Positions 10,336 to 19,274 of a stretch of 64,000 bases of DNA are shown here, piece by piece. The notes beneath the pieces were generated by a model. That model was not told the origin of the DNA. It was given only the letters and a program-made list of their open reading frames with translations, and searched no databases. This DNA comes from Clostridium saccharobutylicum DSM 13864. Its GTDB lineage: Bacteria > Bacillota > Clostridia > Clostridiales > Clostridiaceae. How positions within the stretch are numbered: position 1 is the stretch's first letter; the number at the start of each line of letters is the position of its first letter. A program made the position numbers and the translations under genes. The DNA lies in the NCBI RefSeq assembly GCF_000473995.1, contig NC_022571.1, positions 477,501 through 541,500 of the forward strand, read 5' to 3'.

Positions 10336-10344
10336 TAAAACATA

Positions 10345-11031
10345 TTAGAATAATTTATTGAAGCATTTTTTACAAATTAAAGTTTTACCACTATCAGCTT
10401 TTACATAATCATCAGATGTTATATTTTTTTTACATATAGTACATATTTTTAATAATGGAATAGTTTTATTATTATCAGTTTGTTGTGATTTAGTAGTATT
10501 TTTTTTTGATTTTGTAGTGGTTAAATCTATTTTGGAGCTAGTATTTTCAAGATTATTATTAAATAATCCTTTTTTTATTGGAGAATATAGTTTTGGTTGT
10601 GAAGGTATAGGTTTTTGAGTTATTGTAAAGTTAAAATTGTATTTACTTTCAGCAAATAATTCTAATTCAAATCTAGGATTTTTATTATCATAATATTCTT
10701 CAGTAAAAATTCTTGTTATTTGAGCATCATTAACAATTAATCCGCTTTTTTCTATGCCATCGAATATGCTTTTTGTAATGTTGATTGTATCTGGATGACG
10801 CTTTTCACTTTTATAAAAAACTCTAAGTATAGCAATTAAACTTTCATCGAAAATGATATCTGGATTTTGACTTCTTGCTAATAATGCAATTTCTTGTTCA
10901 TATAATGCATATCTATCATGATATTTTCCTGAATTATTTGGAAGAATAGCACGTCCGTTTATATTATGTAATTTAAAATTTGATTTTGTTATGGGTGAAC
11001 CATTGATTATAACTTTAGCGTAATCAGCCAT
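10345..11031 (-). CDS. RusA-like Holliday junction resolvase with C-terminal zinc-ribbon-like tail
   Basis: Residues 1-140 of 228 resemble the RusA crossover-junction endonuclease family, including HPDTIN..KSIFDGIEKSGL and VNDAQITRI, the region that holds the catalytic aspartates. In typical relatives the first motif reads PDIDN; here the second Asp position is Ile (PDTIN), so activity is uncertain. After a Lys/Ser/Thr-rich linker (about 145-195) there is a four-Cys motif CTICKKN...CKKCF that could bind zinc, which small phage RusA proteins lack. No phage genes surround it. AAGGAG precedes the ATG on the minus strand. Confidence 0.72.
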   Translation of the reverse strand: MADYAKVIINGSPITKSNFKLHNINGRAILPNNSGKYHDRYALYEQEIALLARSQNPDIIFDESLIAILRVFYKSEKRHPDTINITKSIFDGIEKSGLIVNDAQITRIFTEEYYDNKNPRFELELFAESKYNFNFTITQKPIPSQPKLYSPIKKGLFNNNLENTSSKIDLTTTKSKKNTTKSQQTDNNKTIPLLKICTICKKNITSDDYVKADSGKTLICKKCFNKLF

Positions 11032-11400
11032 TTAAATTCTCCTTGAATAAAATTATATATTATTTTTTGTATGTATATTTTGTCTTTCACTAAAATATAC
11101 AACATATATATTATACAATAATCATAAATTGATAATATTGGATAGATAAAGTATAATATTTGAGTAATATAAATGTGAAAAATATTTAAATATTATGTTG
11201 CAATTTTAATAGTTAAATAAAATAAAGTTACTGTCATCTGTATTATGATAAATTATTTTTTCATAATATACATATTTAATTGATTTTTTACGACATATTG
11301 CATTTTATGTATGTTTAAATATAATAAATATGTAATATAATTGATAGGATAATGTAAGTTTTATAAGTTATAATTATAGATATAAATTTAAACTAAATCT
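11032..11400. other. A+T-rich intergenic stretch without a visible gene
   Basis: A hairpin GTATATTTT/AAAATATAC (11073-11081 and 11092-11100) lies upstream of the minus-strand RusA-like gene. Otherwise nothing coding or clearly regulatory is seen before the repeat at 11401. Confidence 0.4.
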
Positions 11401-11668
11401 AGAAGAATAACAAGTCATCATGATGCTCAACAGGTAAACAAGTTGCTTTACTGCATGGCATAATATATCCATTCCATTTTGACATGTTATTTTATTTTAT
11501 GTACCCAAGTTATTAAGAATAATCAAAAGAATAGATTATAGGCTTGATTATTTAGCACCATATTGAGTTCGCAAATTATGACGAGATACTTGTTTGTAAG
11601 TATAATTTGTTTCATTGTTTGCTACCAAATATTCAGCGAAATTTTAGTCTATTATTTTCTTTCATGTG
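11401..11668. repeat. Family A repeat, long nested copy upstream of tsaD
   Basis: A left end AATAACAAGTC at about 11406-11416 has two possible right partners: GACATGTTATTTTATTTTAT at 11481-11500, running into GTACCC, and GTCTATTATTTTCTTTCATG at about 11647-11666. This suggests one element inserted next to or inside another. The interior shows no reading frame. It fills most of the 5' region of tsaD. Confidence 0.55.
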
Positions 11669-11709
11669 AATTATGAAGAAAAACTTAAAATAAGAAGAGG
11701 GATAAATAT

Positions 11710-12729
11710 ATGAGTAAAAAAATAATTTTAGCAATAGAATCGAGTTGCGATGAAACATCTGCTGCAGTTGTTGTAAATGGCAGGGAAGTTTTGTCTAATG
11801 TAATTGCATCACAAATAGATACACATAAGAAGTTTGGAGGCGTTGTTCCAGAAGTTGCATCAAGAATGCATATTGAAGTAATAGACAGCGTAGTAAAAGC
11901 AGCTTTAGAGGAAGCTAAAGTTTCTTTAAAAGATATAGATGGAATAGGTGTTACTTATGGTCCAGGACTTGTTGGAGCTCTTTTGGTTGGTCTTCAATAT
12001 GCGAAGGGACTTTCTTTAGGTTCAAAAATACCACTAATACCGGTTAATCATATTCAAGGTCATATTAGCGCTAATTTCATTCAGCATAAAGATTTAAAAC
12101 CACCATTTGTATCATTAGTTGTATCAGGTGGTCATACATTTATAGTTTATGTAAAAGGATACAGGGATTTTGAAGTCATAGGACAAACAAGAGATGATGC
12201 AGCTGGAGAAGCATATGATAAAGTAGCAAGAGCTTTAGGACTTGGATATCCAGGTGGACCTAAAATTGATAAATTAGCTAAAGAAGGCAATGAGAATGCA
12301 ATAGAATTTCCAAGAGCTAAATTTCATGATGATACATTAGATTTCTCATTTAGTGGAGTGAAATCTGCTGTATTAAATTACTTAAACAAAGCAAAAATGA
12401 AAGATGTAGAAGTAAACAAAGCTGATGTTGCAGCATCATTTCAAAAAGCAATTGTAGATGTATTAAAAAATAATGTTTTTTTAACATGTGAAAGAAGAGG
12501 TGTTAAGAAGATTGCAGTAGCAGGTGGAGTTGCTTCTAATTCTTGTTTAAGAGAAACACTTCAAAATGAAGGAGCTAAGAAGGGAATTGAAATTTTATTC
12601 CCAGCACCAATATTATGTACTGATAATGCGGCTATGATTGGAAGTGCGGCTTATTATAATTATGAAGAAGGGTTAGTATCAGATTTAGATATTAATGCAA
12701 AGCCTAATTTGAAATTAGGGGAGGATTAG
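11710..12729 (+). CDS. tsaD: tRNA N6-threonylcarbamoyladenosine transferase TsaD
   Basis: TsaD (Kae1/YgjD family) transfers the threonylcarbamoyl group to A37 of ANN-decoding tRNAs, using the adenylate made by the Sua5/TsaC enzyme, which is also encoded in this window near 48.7 kb. The 339 residues match the usual length. The metal-binding HxxxH is HIQGH, H114 and H118. The ASKHA-fold phosphate motif is [11 protein letters not shown] near the start, with VSGGHTF and [10 protein letters not shown] later. AGAAGAGGG precedes the ATG. TsaD normally works in a cytoplasmic complex with TsaB and TsaE, whose genes are not here. The next gene starts 8 bp downstream. Confidence 0.96.
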   Translation: MSKKIILAIESSCDETSAAVVVNGREVLSNVIASQIDTHKKFGGVVPEVASRMHIEVIDSVVKAALEEAKVSLKDIDGIGVTYGPGLVGALLVGLQYAKGLSLGSKIPLIPVNHIQGHISANFIQHKDLKPPFVSLVVSGGHTFIVYVKGYRDFEVIGQTRDDAAGEAYDKVARALGLGYPGGPKIDKLAKEGNENAIEFPRAKFHDDTLDFSFSGVKSAVLNYLNKAKMKDVEVNKADVAASFQKAIVDVLKNNVFLTCERRGVKKIAVAGGVASNSCLRETLQNEGAKKGIEILFPAPILCTDNAAMIGSAAYYNYEEGLVSDLDINAKPNLKLGED

Positions 12730-12737
12730 ATGGCAGT

Positions 12738-13748
12738 ATGAGGTTAATATCACACTCTAATGGACTACATACAGTTGACAAGGAAAAGCTTGGAAAGATT
12801 GCAATTATAAAACGATGCATTATTTTTTTTATAGGATTGCTAATTTTAGGTTTTGTGATACAAATGGTAACAGATTTTGTAGATAATTTAGGATTAAAAT
12901 CAAAATTTAAATATGTTAGGATAGATGGAAAAAAGATTGAATATAAACTTAAAAGCAGTGGTGGTTCAGATTATACTGTGGTGTTTGACGGTGAAATCGG
13001 AGCTAATATGTATGAATGGGATAAGGTTTGTAAAACATTAGAAGCTGATAAGAAATTATCAACATTTGTATATAATAGACGTGGCTATGAGTTTAACGAT
13101 GGTGGAGATCTTATGACGCCAGAAGAACAAGCAAAGATTTTAAAGAATTTGTTAAAAAAAGCAGGAGCTCCTGAACCTTATATCTTTGTTGGAGAAGAAT
13201 ATGGAAGTTTAGTTGCTACCAATTTTGCAAAATTATATCCGGAGTCAGTAGCGGGTGCTGTATTAGTAAATCCTTTGTCTGAGGAAAACATAAATACAGA
13301 AGAATTTAAAAATAGTATAAAATATAAATACTATAGAAGTGAATTTGAAAAAATAGGTTCTAATTTTGGATTGACTTCATTAATGAGTAAAATGGGATTA
13401 ACTATAGAAAATAAAAGTTTTGAAGAAAATATAGATCAAAATGAATTAGAGGAATTTAATAAATTTAAGAACAAGAAAAATTATAAAGAGGCTGTGTCAA
13501 ATGAATTGAAGAATTTATACAGAAATGCATCTGAAAGCCAGACAGAAGGGTTATTATCCAATAAACCATTATGTTTAATAACATCTAATGATGATGATTC
13601 CATAAAGAAGATAGGAAATCAATCACTTACTACTGTAGTTAAATCGGAGGCAAATAGTGATACATTATCATTATTAGATTCAGATGAAATAGTAAATGGA
13701 ATAAACACTACGTTGAAAGAAGTAAGAAAATTAGCGAAGAGTTCATAA
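12738..13748 (+). CDS. Membrane-anchored alpha/beta-hydrolase-like protein lacking the catalytic serine
   Basis: This 336-residue protein has one transmembrane segment near residues 24-46, then an alpha/beta-hydrolase-like domain facing outward. VYNRRGYEF resembles the family's RGxG step before the nucleophile elbow. The elbow, normally GxSxG, reads GEEYG at 152-156, so the nucleophile position is Glu 154. It is probably a non-enzymatic member or uses different chemistry. It starts 8 bp after tsaD, with GGGGAGG at the end of tsaD as RBS at long spacing, suggesting co-transcription. The function is unknown. Confidence 0.7.
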   Translation: MRLISHSNGLHTVDKEKLGKIAIIKRCIIFFIGLLILGFVIQMVTDFVDNLGLKSKFKYVRIDGKKIEYKLKSSGGSDYTVVFDGEIGANMYEWDKVCKTLEADKKLSTFVYNRRGYEFNDGGDLMTPEEQAKILKNLLKKAGAPEPYIFVGEEYGSLVATNFAKLYPESVAGAVLVNPLSEENINTEEFKNSIKYKYYRSEFEKIGSNFGLTSLMSKMGLTIENKSFEENIDQNELEEFNKFKNKKNYKEAVSNELKNLYRNASESQTEGLLSNKPLCLITSNDDDSIKKIGNQSLTTVVKSEANSDTLSLLDSDEIVNGINTTLKEVRKLAKSS

Positions 13749-13780
13749 ATTTAAATTATATATATAGCACTTAACAGAAA

Positions 13781-13960
13781 AAAATTATGCTCTGATGTTT
13801 AGAGTACTAGAAAAATGCTTGTGGATTTCAAATAACAAAAGTTGTATCATTCAGCATGAGTCTTAAGTAAGTTAATGACATGCAAAATGAAGTGACTTGT
13901 ATTAAAGAAGTTCTACAAGCATTTTTTAAATGTAATACTACACAACAGCGCAACATTTCT
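13781..13960. repeat. Family B long-hairpin repeat, copy 3
   Basis: Imperfect outer arms AAATTATGCTCTGATGT and CACAACAGCGCAACATTT enclose strong inner arms at 13811-13858 and 13879-13927 (AAAAATGCTTGTGGATTTC... pairs with ...GTTCTACAAGCATTTTT). GCATG and CATGC mark the apex as in other copies. It lies 3' of the hydrolase-like gene. The remaining gap to 14194 holds only A+T-rich sequence, presumably with the htrA promoter. Confidence 0.75.
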
Positions 13961-14194
13961 TCCTAATCTGTGATACATTTAAAAGTTTATATATAATAAG
14001 GTGTAATTTTATACGTAAGTCTAATCTATAGTATGTTTATTTATAAAATATAGATTATTGTCATTTGTTTGACACAAAATAATTCTATACTAATATCATA
14101 GAACAGTTCCTTAACAAAATATTAAGGAAAATTTAATTTATTTTTATGAATAATATATTATTGAATTAAGAGATTAGTATGGGAGGAATTATAT

Positions 14195-15421
14195 ATGGAT
14201 AATAATAAAAATAATAATTTTATTGATGTAGAATCATCACCAGTTGATGAAGGACAACAAGTTGCTTGGAAAAATTGTTTTGAAGATGAAAATTATATAT
14301 ATAATAAAAAGAAAAAGAAAAAAGGAATTCGTATGTTAGGAAAAGTAGCAGGTCTTTTAATTATTACAATGGTAGGTGGATTATTTGGAAGTGGTATAAC
14401 ATATTCATTGATGAAAAAAAATATATCATCTATTTATCCTAAAGAAATAACAAGTACTATTCCACAATCATTTACAGCTAGTACATCTGATGCAATGTCA
14501 GCTGCAGATGTATTTAATAAAGTAGCACCAGCAGTTGTTATTGTTTCAACTAAAAGTTCAGCAAGTAATGGATTTACAAGTGGAGAAGTGGAAGGTATGG
14601 GGTCGGGCTTTATAATAAATGAAGATGGCGATATACTAACAAATTATCATGTAATAGGAAATGCTAAAGAGATTACAGTTACTTTAAGTGATAAAACTGA
14701 AGTTCCAGCAACTGTAGTTAATTACGATCAAGAAAAAGATATTGCAATGATTAAGTTAAAAGCAGGAACTAAGGTGCCAGCGGTAGCAGAACTTGGTGAC
14801 TCTGATGAAGTATATCCAGGTGCAGAGGTTATAGCGATTGGAACACCACTTTCAAAAGATTTTGCACAAACACTTACAAAGGGAGTTATAAGTGGTAATA
14901 ACAGAACTATAGAGGGCGAAAATGGAACTAAGATGAATTTGATTCAAACAGATGCAGCTATAAATCCAGGTAATAGTGGTGGACCATTAGTAAATGCTAA
15001 AGGTCAAGTTATAGGAATAAATTCTATGAAGATTGGAAGCCAAGCAGCAGGAGCTTCTACTTCAGTTGAAGGTATAGGATTTGCAATTCCTATAAATGAA
15101 GTGAAGAGTAAAATAGATGCTTTATCAAAACCAGCATTAAATTTAGGAATTCAAATAAGAGAACTTGATAGTGATACTGCTAAGAAGTATGACTTAACAG
15201 AGGGAATCTATGTTGCTTCAGTTGATGAATACTCGCCAGCTGAAAAAGCTGGACTTAAGATTGGAGATATTATAGTAAAAGCAGACGGAAAATCAGCTAA
15301 GACATTCAAAGAACTTAAGGATATAAAGGATACTAAAAATGCAGGTGATGCTATTAGTATAGAAGTAATAAGAGATAAGAAAACTATTGATTTATCTGTC
15401 GTATTACAAGAAAAATCATAA
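14195..15421 (+). CDS. HtrA/DegP-family serine protease with PDZ domain
   Basis: A membrane-anchored surface quality-control protease of 408 residues. The cytoplasmic N-terminus is followed by a transmembrane segment at about 46-68, a trypsin-like domain, and a C-terminal PDZ domain (about 310-405). The catalytic triad is visible as H152 in NYHVIG, D182 in KDIAMIKL and S261 in GNSGGP. In Bacillus such proteins answer secretion and heat stress through CssRS; no such regulator is next to this gene. RBS GGGAGGAA precedes the ATG. A short family B hairpin ending in a T-run lies 56 bp after the stop and probably terminates it. Confidence 0.93.
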   Translation: MDNNKNNNFIDVESSPVDEGQQVAWKNCFEDENYIYNKKKKKKGIRMLGKVAGLLIITMVGGLFGSGITYSLMKKNISSIYPKEITSTIPQSFTASTSDAMSAADVFNKVAPAVVIVSTKSSASNGFTSGEVEGMGSGFIINEDGDILTNYHVIGNAKEITVTLSDKTEVPATVVNYDQEKDIAMIKLKAGTKVPAVAELGDSDEVYPGAEVIAIGTPLSKDFAQTLTKGVISGNNRTIEGENGTKMNLIQTDAAINPGNSGGPLVNAKGQVIGINSMKIGSQAAGASTSVEGIGFAIPINEVKSKIDALSKPALNLGIQIRELDSDTAKKYDLTEGIYVASVDEYSPAEKAGLKIGDIIVKADGKSAKTFKELKDIKDTKNAGDAISIEVIRDKKTIDLSVVLQEKS

Positions 15422-15476
15422 TAGAATTTAAATGTAGTAATATATAAATTAAAGATATATGAAATAAATTTAAAGA

Positions 15477-15537
15477 AATGATGCTCTGTTGTTTAGGTTA
15501 CTTTAACGTAACACTTCATAACAGAACATCATTTTTT
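15477..15537 (+). terminator. Minimal family B hairpin acting as terminator of htrA-like gene
   Basis: Arms 15477-15490 (AATGATGCTCTGTT) and 15520-15533 pair with one G-U. An inner GTTAC (15497-15501) pairs with GTAAC (15508-15512). Six T residues end at 15537. The sequence around GGTTACT and GTAACACTTC matches the core of longer family B copies without their central insert. Confidence 0.75.
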
Positions 15538-15708
15538 ATAATTTGCTATATATTATAAATAGAACACATATCTTTATATTACGATAAGCGTAAGGGTATC
15601 AGCAAAAGTGACACCTTTTTATTTTGTCTTCAACTTTTACAAATAATTCACCAAATATATATAATTTTCATATTTTATTAGTATAAATAACTTTTGGAGG
15701 GGAAAATA

Positions 15709-16080
15709 ATGAGCGGAAGATTAAGTATGTGTACTATATGTCCAGGAGAAAATGAGCAAATTGATGCAGTAATTAAAATAGGCAGAGAAAGAAGAAGTGT
15801 TATTTATGGGACAGTAATAGATGAAAATAGAGATCCTGTAGCTGATGCAGTAGTTAAATTATTGCAAGTTTGTGATAATGGTAGAATAATTCCATTAACA
15901 CACACATTTACAGATAAATATGGTCAATTTTTGTTAGGACCACTTTGTCCTAATCAAAAATATATGTTAAAGATTTATAAAGATAATATTACTATCAGAT
16001 ACGATCCTATTGATGCAGAATGTTCTGATGGAGACTGTATTGGTAATAAGTGCAAAAGACATGATTCTGGATGTAAGTAA
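15709..16080 (+). CDS. Small Cys-rich protein with carboxypeptidase-regulatory-like fold
   Basis: A 123-residue protein. About 25-100 look like a carboxypeptidase-regulatory-like or Cna-B-like beta-sandwich: YGTVIDENRDPVADAVVKL and then FTDKYGQFLLGPL. Cysteines cluster at the N-terminus (MCTICPG) and the C-terminus (CSDGDCIGNKC, final C), which could crosslink or bind metal. There is no signal peptide. Such short Cys-rich proteins are often structural and a spore-layer role is possible, but that is inference. ATG 15709 is chosen because GGAGGGG precedes it by a normal distance; a TTG 15 bp upstream overlaps the RBS. Confidence 0.75.
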   Translation: MSGRLSMCTICPGENEQIDAVIKIGRERRSVIYGTVIDENRDPVADAVVKLLQVCDNGRIIPLTHTFTDKYGQFLLGPLCPNQKYMLKIYKDNITIRYDPIDAECSDGDCIGNKCKRHDSGCK

Positions 16081-16152
16081 TGATAATGAACAGAAACTAT
16101 AAAGTCTTAATTATTAACAATTAAAATTATATAGTTGTTATTTGTTTTAGTG

Positions 16153-16193
16153 AAAAGTTCTCTTTAAAAGTTTTCTTTTAAAGAGAACTTTTT
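16153..16193 (+). terminator. Strong intrinsic terminator
   Basis: AAAAGTTCTCTTTAAAA (16153-16169) is perfectly complementary to 16176-16192 around a six-base loop. The right arm ends in five T residues. It lies 72 bp after the small Cys-rich gene. Confidence 0.85.
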
Positions 16194-16221
16194 ATGTTAT
16201 ACTTAATAATATGATTTTATA

Positions 16222-16280
16222 AGGTACATGAAAGAAAAATAGGTTTATCAGATAGACTTGTTATTTTTTTGAACGTGCCT
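16222..16280. repeat. Family A repeat, minimal hairpin copy
   Basis: AGGTACATGAAAGAAAAATA at the left pairs with TTGTTATTTTTTTGAACGTG running to GCCT at 16280. The loop is only about 10 bases. It lies 69 bp upstream of the chosen start of the solute-binding-like gene, so it may be transcribed in that leader. Confidence 0.75.
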
Positions 16281-16348
16281 AATATATATAATAATTTATT
16301 TATATTAAAAAAATGACAAACAAATTATATTTAGGCAGAGGTGTAATT

Positions 16349-17488
16349 ATGAAAAATAAACTCAAGTATGCTTTTGTTTTTTCTACTGTTTTAGTTATAG
16401 GAATAATAAGCATTAACTTATTTCAACCTAATAAGGAACAACAGGTTAAAGGAAGCATAGAACTTTTAGTAAATGAAAATTCTTATGATTATTTAGTTAC
16501 ATGTGCAAATAAATTTATGAAATTAAATGATAAAACTACAATTAATATAAAAAAGATGGATGATTATAGCCAAATTAAAGATGCATTAAATAAATCTGAT
16601 AAAGAAAAGCCTGCTAATGTAGGTCAAATAGATAGATGCAGCTTTGAAAAATTAGAGATAAATGATTCAAAATATGATAATGATGAGACAGAGCTTTTGA
16701 ATACATATTCTAAAAACTTTGCAAAATATAGAGTTGATCAAGTTAAAAGTGATGAAAAATCTTTTGGAATACCATTGAATTCTCGACCATTAGGATTTTA
16801 TGTTAGGGAAGATATGCTTAAGCAATATGGATATAAAAGAGATAGCATGAATACATGGAATGATTTAATAGAAATAGGAAAAGATATTTATCAAAAAAGT
16901 AATGGAACAGTTAGAATCATAAATGCAACAGGGCAAGATTATAAAGATCTATTAGATTTATTAATAATGGAAAATTTAAATTTAGGTAAAAGTGAGGAAG
17001 AAGTCAAGTCACAAGTTGAATCTATGATAAAAGAATTAAAAGACAACAATATATTGAATTTACAAGAAAATGGAGAATTTTTGGCTCGTATAGCTTCAAT
17101 TAATGGAATGAAGGAAATAATGGCGTTAGATGTACCATGTGAATGGAGTATAGATAATGTACCAAGCATTCAACCAGGAGCAAATAAATTTTTTGCAACA
17201 GAAGGAGATAATCTAGTTATATTAAATAAAAATAGTGATAATCAAAAGTTGATTGAAAAGTTTATAACTTATGTAATAACAAACAACGAAGAAGCTATTA
17301 AATATGTGAAGAGTGGAGAATTTTTCTCAAGTTATTTGTACACTTATAAAGAAAAGGAAATAGAACAACCAGTTAAGAACTTTGTAGGTAAAAGTCCACT
17401 TATAGTTTTAAGTAATGTAGAAGAAAAAGCACTAGGAATAGATGACTATGATAAATACATCAAGGTAAAAAAAGAACTTATGAGTTAA
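16349..17488 (+). CDS. Extracellular solute-binding-like protein (orphan)
   Basis: A 379-residue secreted or membrane-anchored protein with a hydrophobic N-terminal segment (about 6-24) and no lipobox cysteine. The rest resembles carbohydrate-type ABC solute-binding proteins: alternating domains, a central region with GIPLNSRPLGFYVREDML, and TWNDLIEIGKDIY typical of that fold. No permease or ATPase gene is adjacent, so it may sense or bind a ligand with a distant transporter. ATG 16349 is chosen because AGAGGTG precedes it; an in-frame ATG at 16313 has no RBS. The ligand is unknown. Confidence 0.75.
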   Translation: MKNKLKYAFVFSTVLVIGIISINLFQPNKEQQVKGSIELLVNENSYDYLVTCANKFMKLNDKTTINIKKMDDYSQIKDALNKSDKEKPANVGQIDRCSFEKLEINDSKYDNDETELLNTYSKNFAKYRVDQVKSDEKSFGIPLNSRPLGFYVREDMLKQYGYKRDSMNTWNDLIEIGKDIYQKSNGTVRIINATGQDYKDLLDLLIMENLNLGKSEEEVKSQVESMIKELKDNNILNLQENGEFLARIASINGMKEIMALDVPCEWSIDNVPSIQPGANKFFATEGDNLVILNKNSDNQKLIEKFITYVITNNEEAIKYVKSGEFFSSYLYTYKEKEIEQPVKNFVGKSPLIVLSNVEEKALGIDDYDKYIKVKKELMS

Positions 17489-17501
17489 AGTTTAAATATA
17501 A

Positions 17502-17662
17502 TGTACATTCAAATAAATAACAAGTCTATCTTATAGTATATTTTCCATCAGGCTGCATCGGCAAATTGACCCAATAGATCATACACTATGGGATGAGTTT
17601 ACCTCTTTGCCTGACGCAAAATATCCATGGTAAATAGGACATACTATTTATTTTCACGTGCT
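17502..17662. repeat. Family A repeat, full two-ended copy
   Basis: The left end GTACATTCAAATAAATAACA, then AGTC, has an inverted partner ending CACGTGCTT. Just inside each end is the conserved interior motif TATTTTCCATCAGGC, and its inverted copy GCCTGACGCAAAATATCC. The centre has another hairpin (CCCAATAG with CTATGGG). It begins 14 bp after the solute-binding-like gene stop. Confidence 0.78.
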
Positions 17663-17673
17663 TAACTTTTCGA

Positions 17674-17890
17674 AAGACATGGTGGTTTTTTGTTTCTGTT
17701 ACTGGAAAAAATAATTGTAAATTTTTAATAATAAACGTTGTATCCATTTTTGCATGTTATTTAAACAGGTTAGGACATGCAAGAATGGAACAGCTTCTCA
17801 TGAAGAAATTCTACAACTATTTTTTCAATGTAACACTTCACAAAAAATCACCATGTCTTTCTGATTTTTAACACATTTTAAAGTATAAGT
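17674..17890. repeat. Family B long-hairpin repeat, copy 4
   Basis: Outer arms 17674-17693 (AAGACATGGTGGTTTTTTGT) and 17840-17859 differ at one position. Inner arms contain the family motifs TAATAATAAACGTTGTATCC and GAAATTCTACAACTATTTTT, with GCATG and CATGC at the apex. It lies just after a family A copy between convergent genes. Confidence 0.8.
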
Positions 17891-17963
17891 AAGTATAGTA
17901 ATTGAGAAAAATGTTTTTTTACTTTGAGTAAGTTATTATTACAATCATTTTTTCTAGTAAGCC

Positions 17964-18010
17964 AAACAAAAGAGCACCATTTATTTCGGTTGATTACATT
18001 ATAATTTTAA
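17964..18010. repeat. Family B right-end fragment
   Basis: AACAAAAGAGCACCATTTAT followed by TTCGGTTGATTACATTATAA matches only the right arm and tail of family B. It is a remnant next to the full copy at 17674, immediately 3' of the minus-strand glycosyltransferase gene. Confidence 0.65.
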
Positions 18011-18022
18011 GTATTAATGTGT

Positions 18023-19150
18023 TTATTTATAACTAGATATTAATGATTTATAGGCAGTTAATGTTTTTTGTGCGGTTTTCTGCCATGTAAAATTACGGCT
18101 TCTCATGTATCCTTTTTCTCTAAGTGTATCTTTTAAATCTTCATTATTTAAAACATTTACTAAGGCATTTTCTAAATCGTCTTTATTACATGGATTTATT
18201 AATATGGCACTGTCTCCAGTGACTTCTGGTATTGAAGATAAATTGGAGGTTATAACAGGTGCTTTGCAGCTCATAGCTTCTAATGGTGGAAGTCCAAATC
18301 CCTCATATAGAGAAGGGTATACAAATGCATCACATCCACTATATAGAATTGGTAATATTTCATCTTCTAAAAATCCGCAAAAAATAACTCTATCCTGTAA
18401 GTTAGTTTCTTTTACAAATTTGTATAGATTCTCACCTTCATCTTTTAATGAACCCCCAAGTAGTAATTTATATGGCTTATTCAAATCCTTATATACATTT
18501 TGAAACGCTTTTATTAATCCTAAAGCATTTTTTCTGGGACTAAATCCACCAATATATAGTATATATGGTTCGCTTAGTTTAAATTTATTTTTTACATATG
18601 ACATGCAGTTCTCTTTATTTAAAGGCTTAAAACTGCTATTTGCAGCTAGTGGAGTCACAAATATTTTATCTTCAGGATAAAAGCTGAAAAATTTTAAAAT
18701 ATCTTTTTTAGAGTATTCTGATACAGTTAAAATACCTGCTGAATTCATAATTATATTAGGCATATCACGTAAGAATCTTTCTAAATAGCCTTTACCTACA
18801 GTTTCTGGCATTATATAAGGAATTAAATCATGTATTGTAACAAGTGTAGGAATAGTTGTATCAAAATCAAAACCTATTCCATTTTGAGGAATATGATATA
18901 AATCTACATGAAGTTCGTTTAATTGCTTAGGTATATAATACTTTTCATAAAAACCACCATGTTTGCCGGAGGACAATATGATATTAGCATTTTTTTTATT
19001 GAATTCATCATTAAATTTTCCAGTACAAAACAAGGTGAATTCATCTTCTGAATCAATAGAAAGAGATTCTGATATAAGGTTATTAGTATAAGTACCAATG
19101 CCAGTCCCGTGATATAAACTAGCACCACGTGCATCTATGGCAATTTTCAT
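18023..19150 (-). CDS. GT4-family glycosyltransferase (spore-surface block, module 1)
   Basis: A 375-residue retaining glycosyltransferase of the GT4/GT-B type. N-terminal motifs include [17 protein letters not shown], and the C-terminal nucleotide-sugar site has GGFSPRKN and the E-x7-E pattern in EGFGLPPLE. There is no transmembrane segment, so it acts in the cytoplasm or on the inner membrane face. It is divergent from a cotS gene with a 124 bp shared intergenic region. The same arrangement recurs at 22.3-24.5 kb with a related glycosyltransferase. It probably contributes to a spore-coat or exosporium glycan, inferred from context only. GAGGTG precedes the ATG on the minus strand. Confidence 0.88.
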   Translation of the reverse strand: MKIAIDARGASLYHGTGIGTYTNNLISESLSIDSEDEFTLFCTGKFNDEFNKKNANIILSSGKHGGFYEKYYIPKQLNELHVDLYHIPQNGIGFDFDTTIPTLVTIHDLIPYIMPETVGKGYLERFLRDMPNIIMNSAGILTVSEYSKKDILKFFSFYPEDKIFVTPLAANSSFKPLNKENCMSYVKNKFKLSEPYILYIGGFSPRKNALGLIKAFQNVYKDLNKPYKLLLGGSLKDEGENLYKFVKETNLQDRVIFCGFLEDEILPILYSGCDAFVYPSLYEGFGLPPLEAMSCKAPVITSNLSSIPEVTGDSAILINPCNKDDLENALVNVLNNEDLKDTLREKGYMRSRNFTWQKTAQKTLTAYKSLISSYK

Positions 19151-19218
19151 ATAAACACCTCTATAAATACATCTATATTATAAAGTATTAGTATATTTTA
19201 ATTTTGTGAATATAAATC

Positions 19219-19246
19219 ACAATAAATTATTTACCCACATATAATA
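19219..19246 (+). promoter_or_regulatory. Candidate sigma-K promoter of the first cotS gene
   Basis: AC at 19219-19220, a 17 bp spacer, and CATATAATA at 19238-19246 fit the sigma-K pattern known from Bacillus (AC, 16-17 bp, CATANNNTA). CotS genes are expressed late in the mother cell in Bacillus, which agrees. A mapped transcript is needed. Confidence 0.5.
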
Positions 19247-19274
19247 AGAAGAATCATGGTTTATGAGGAATTTT

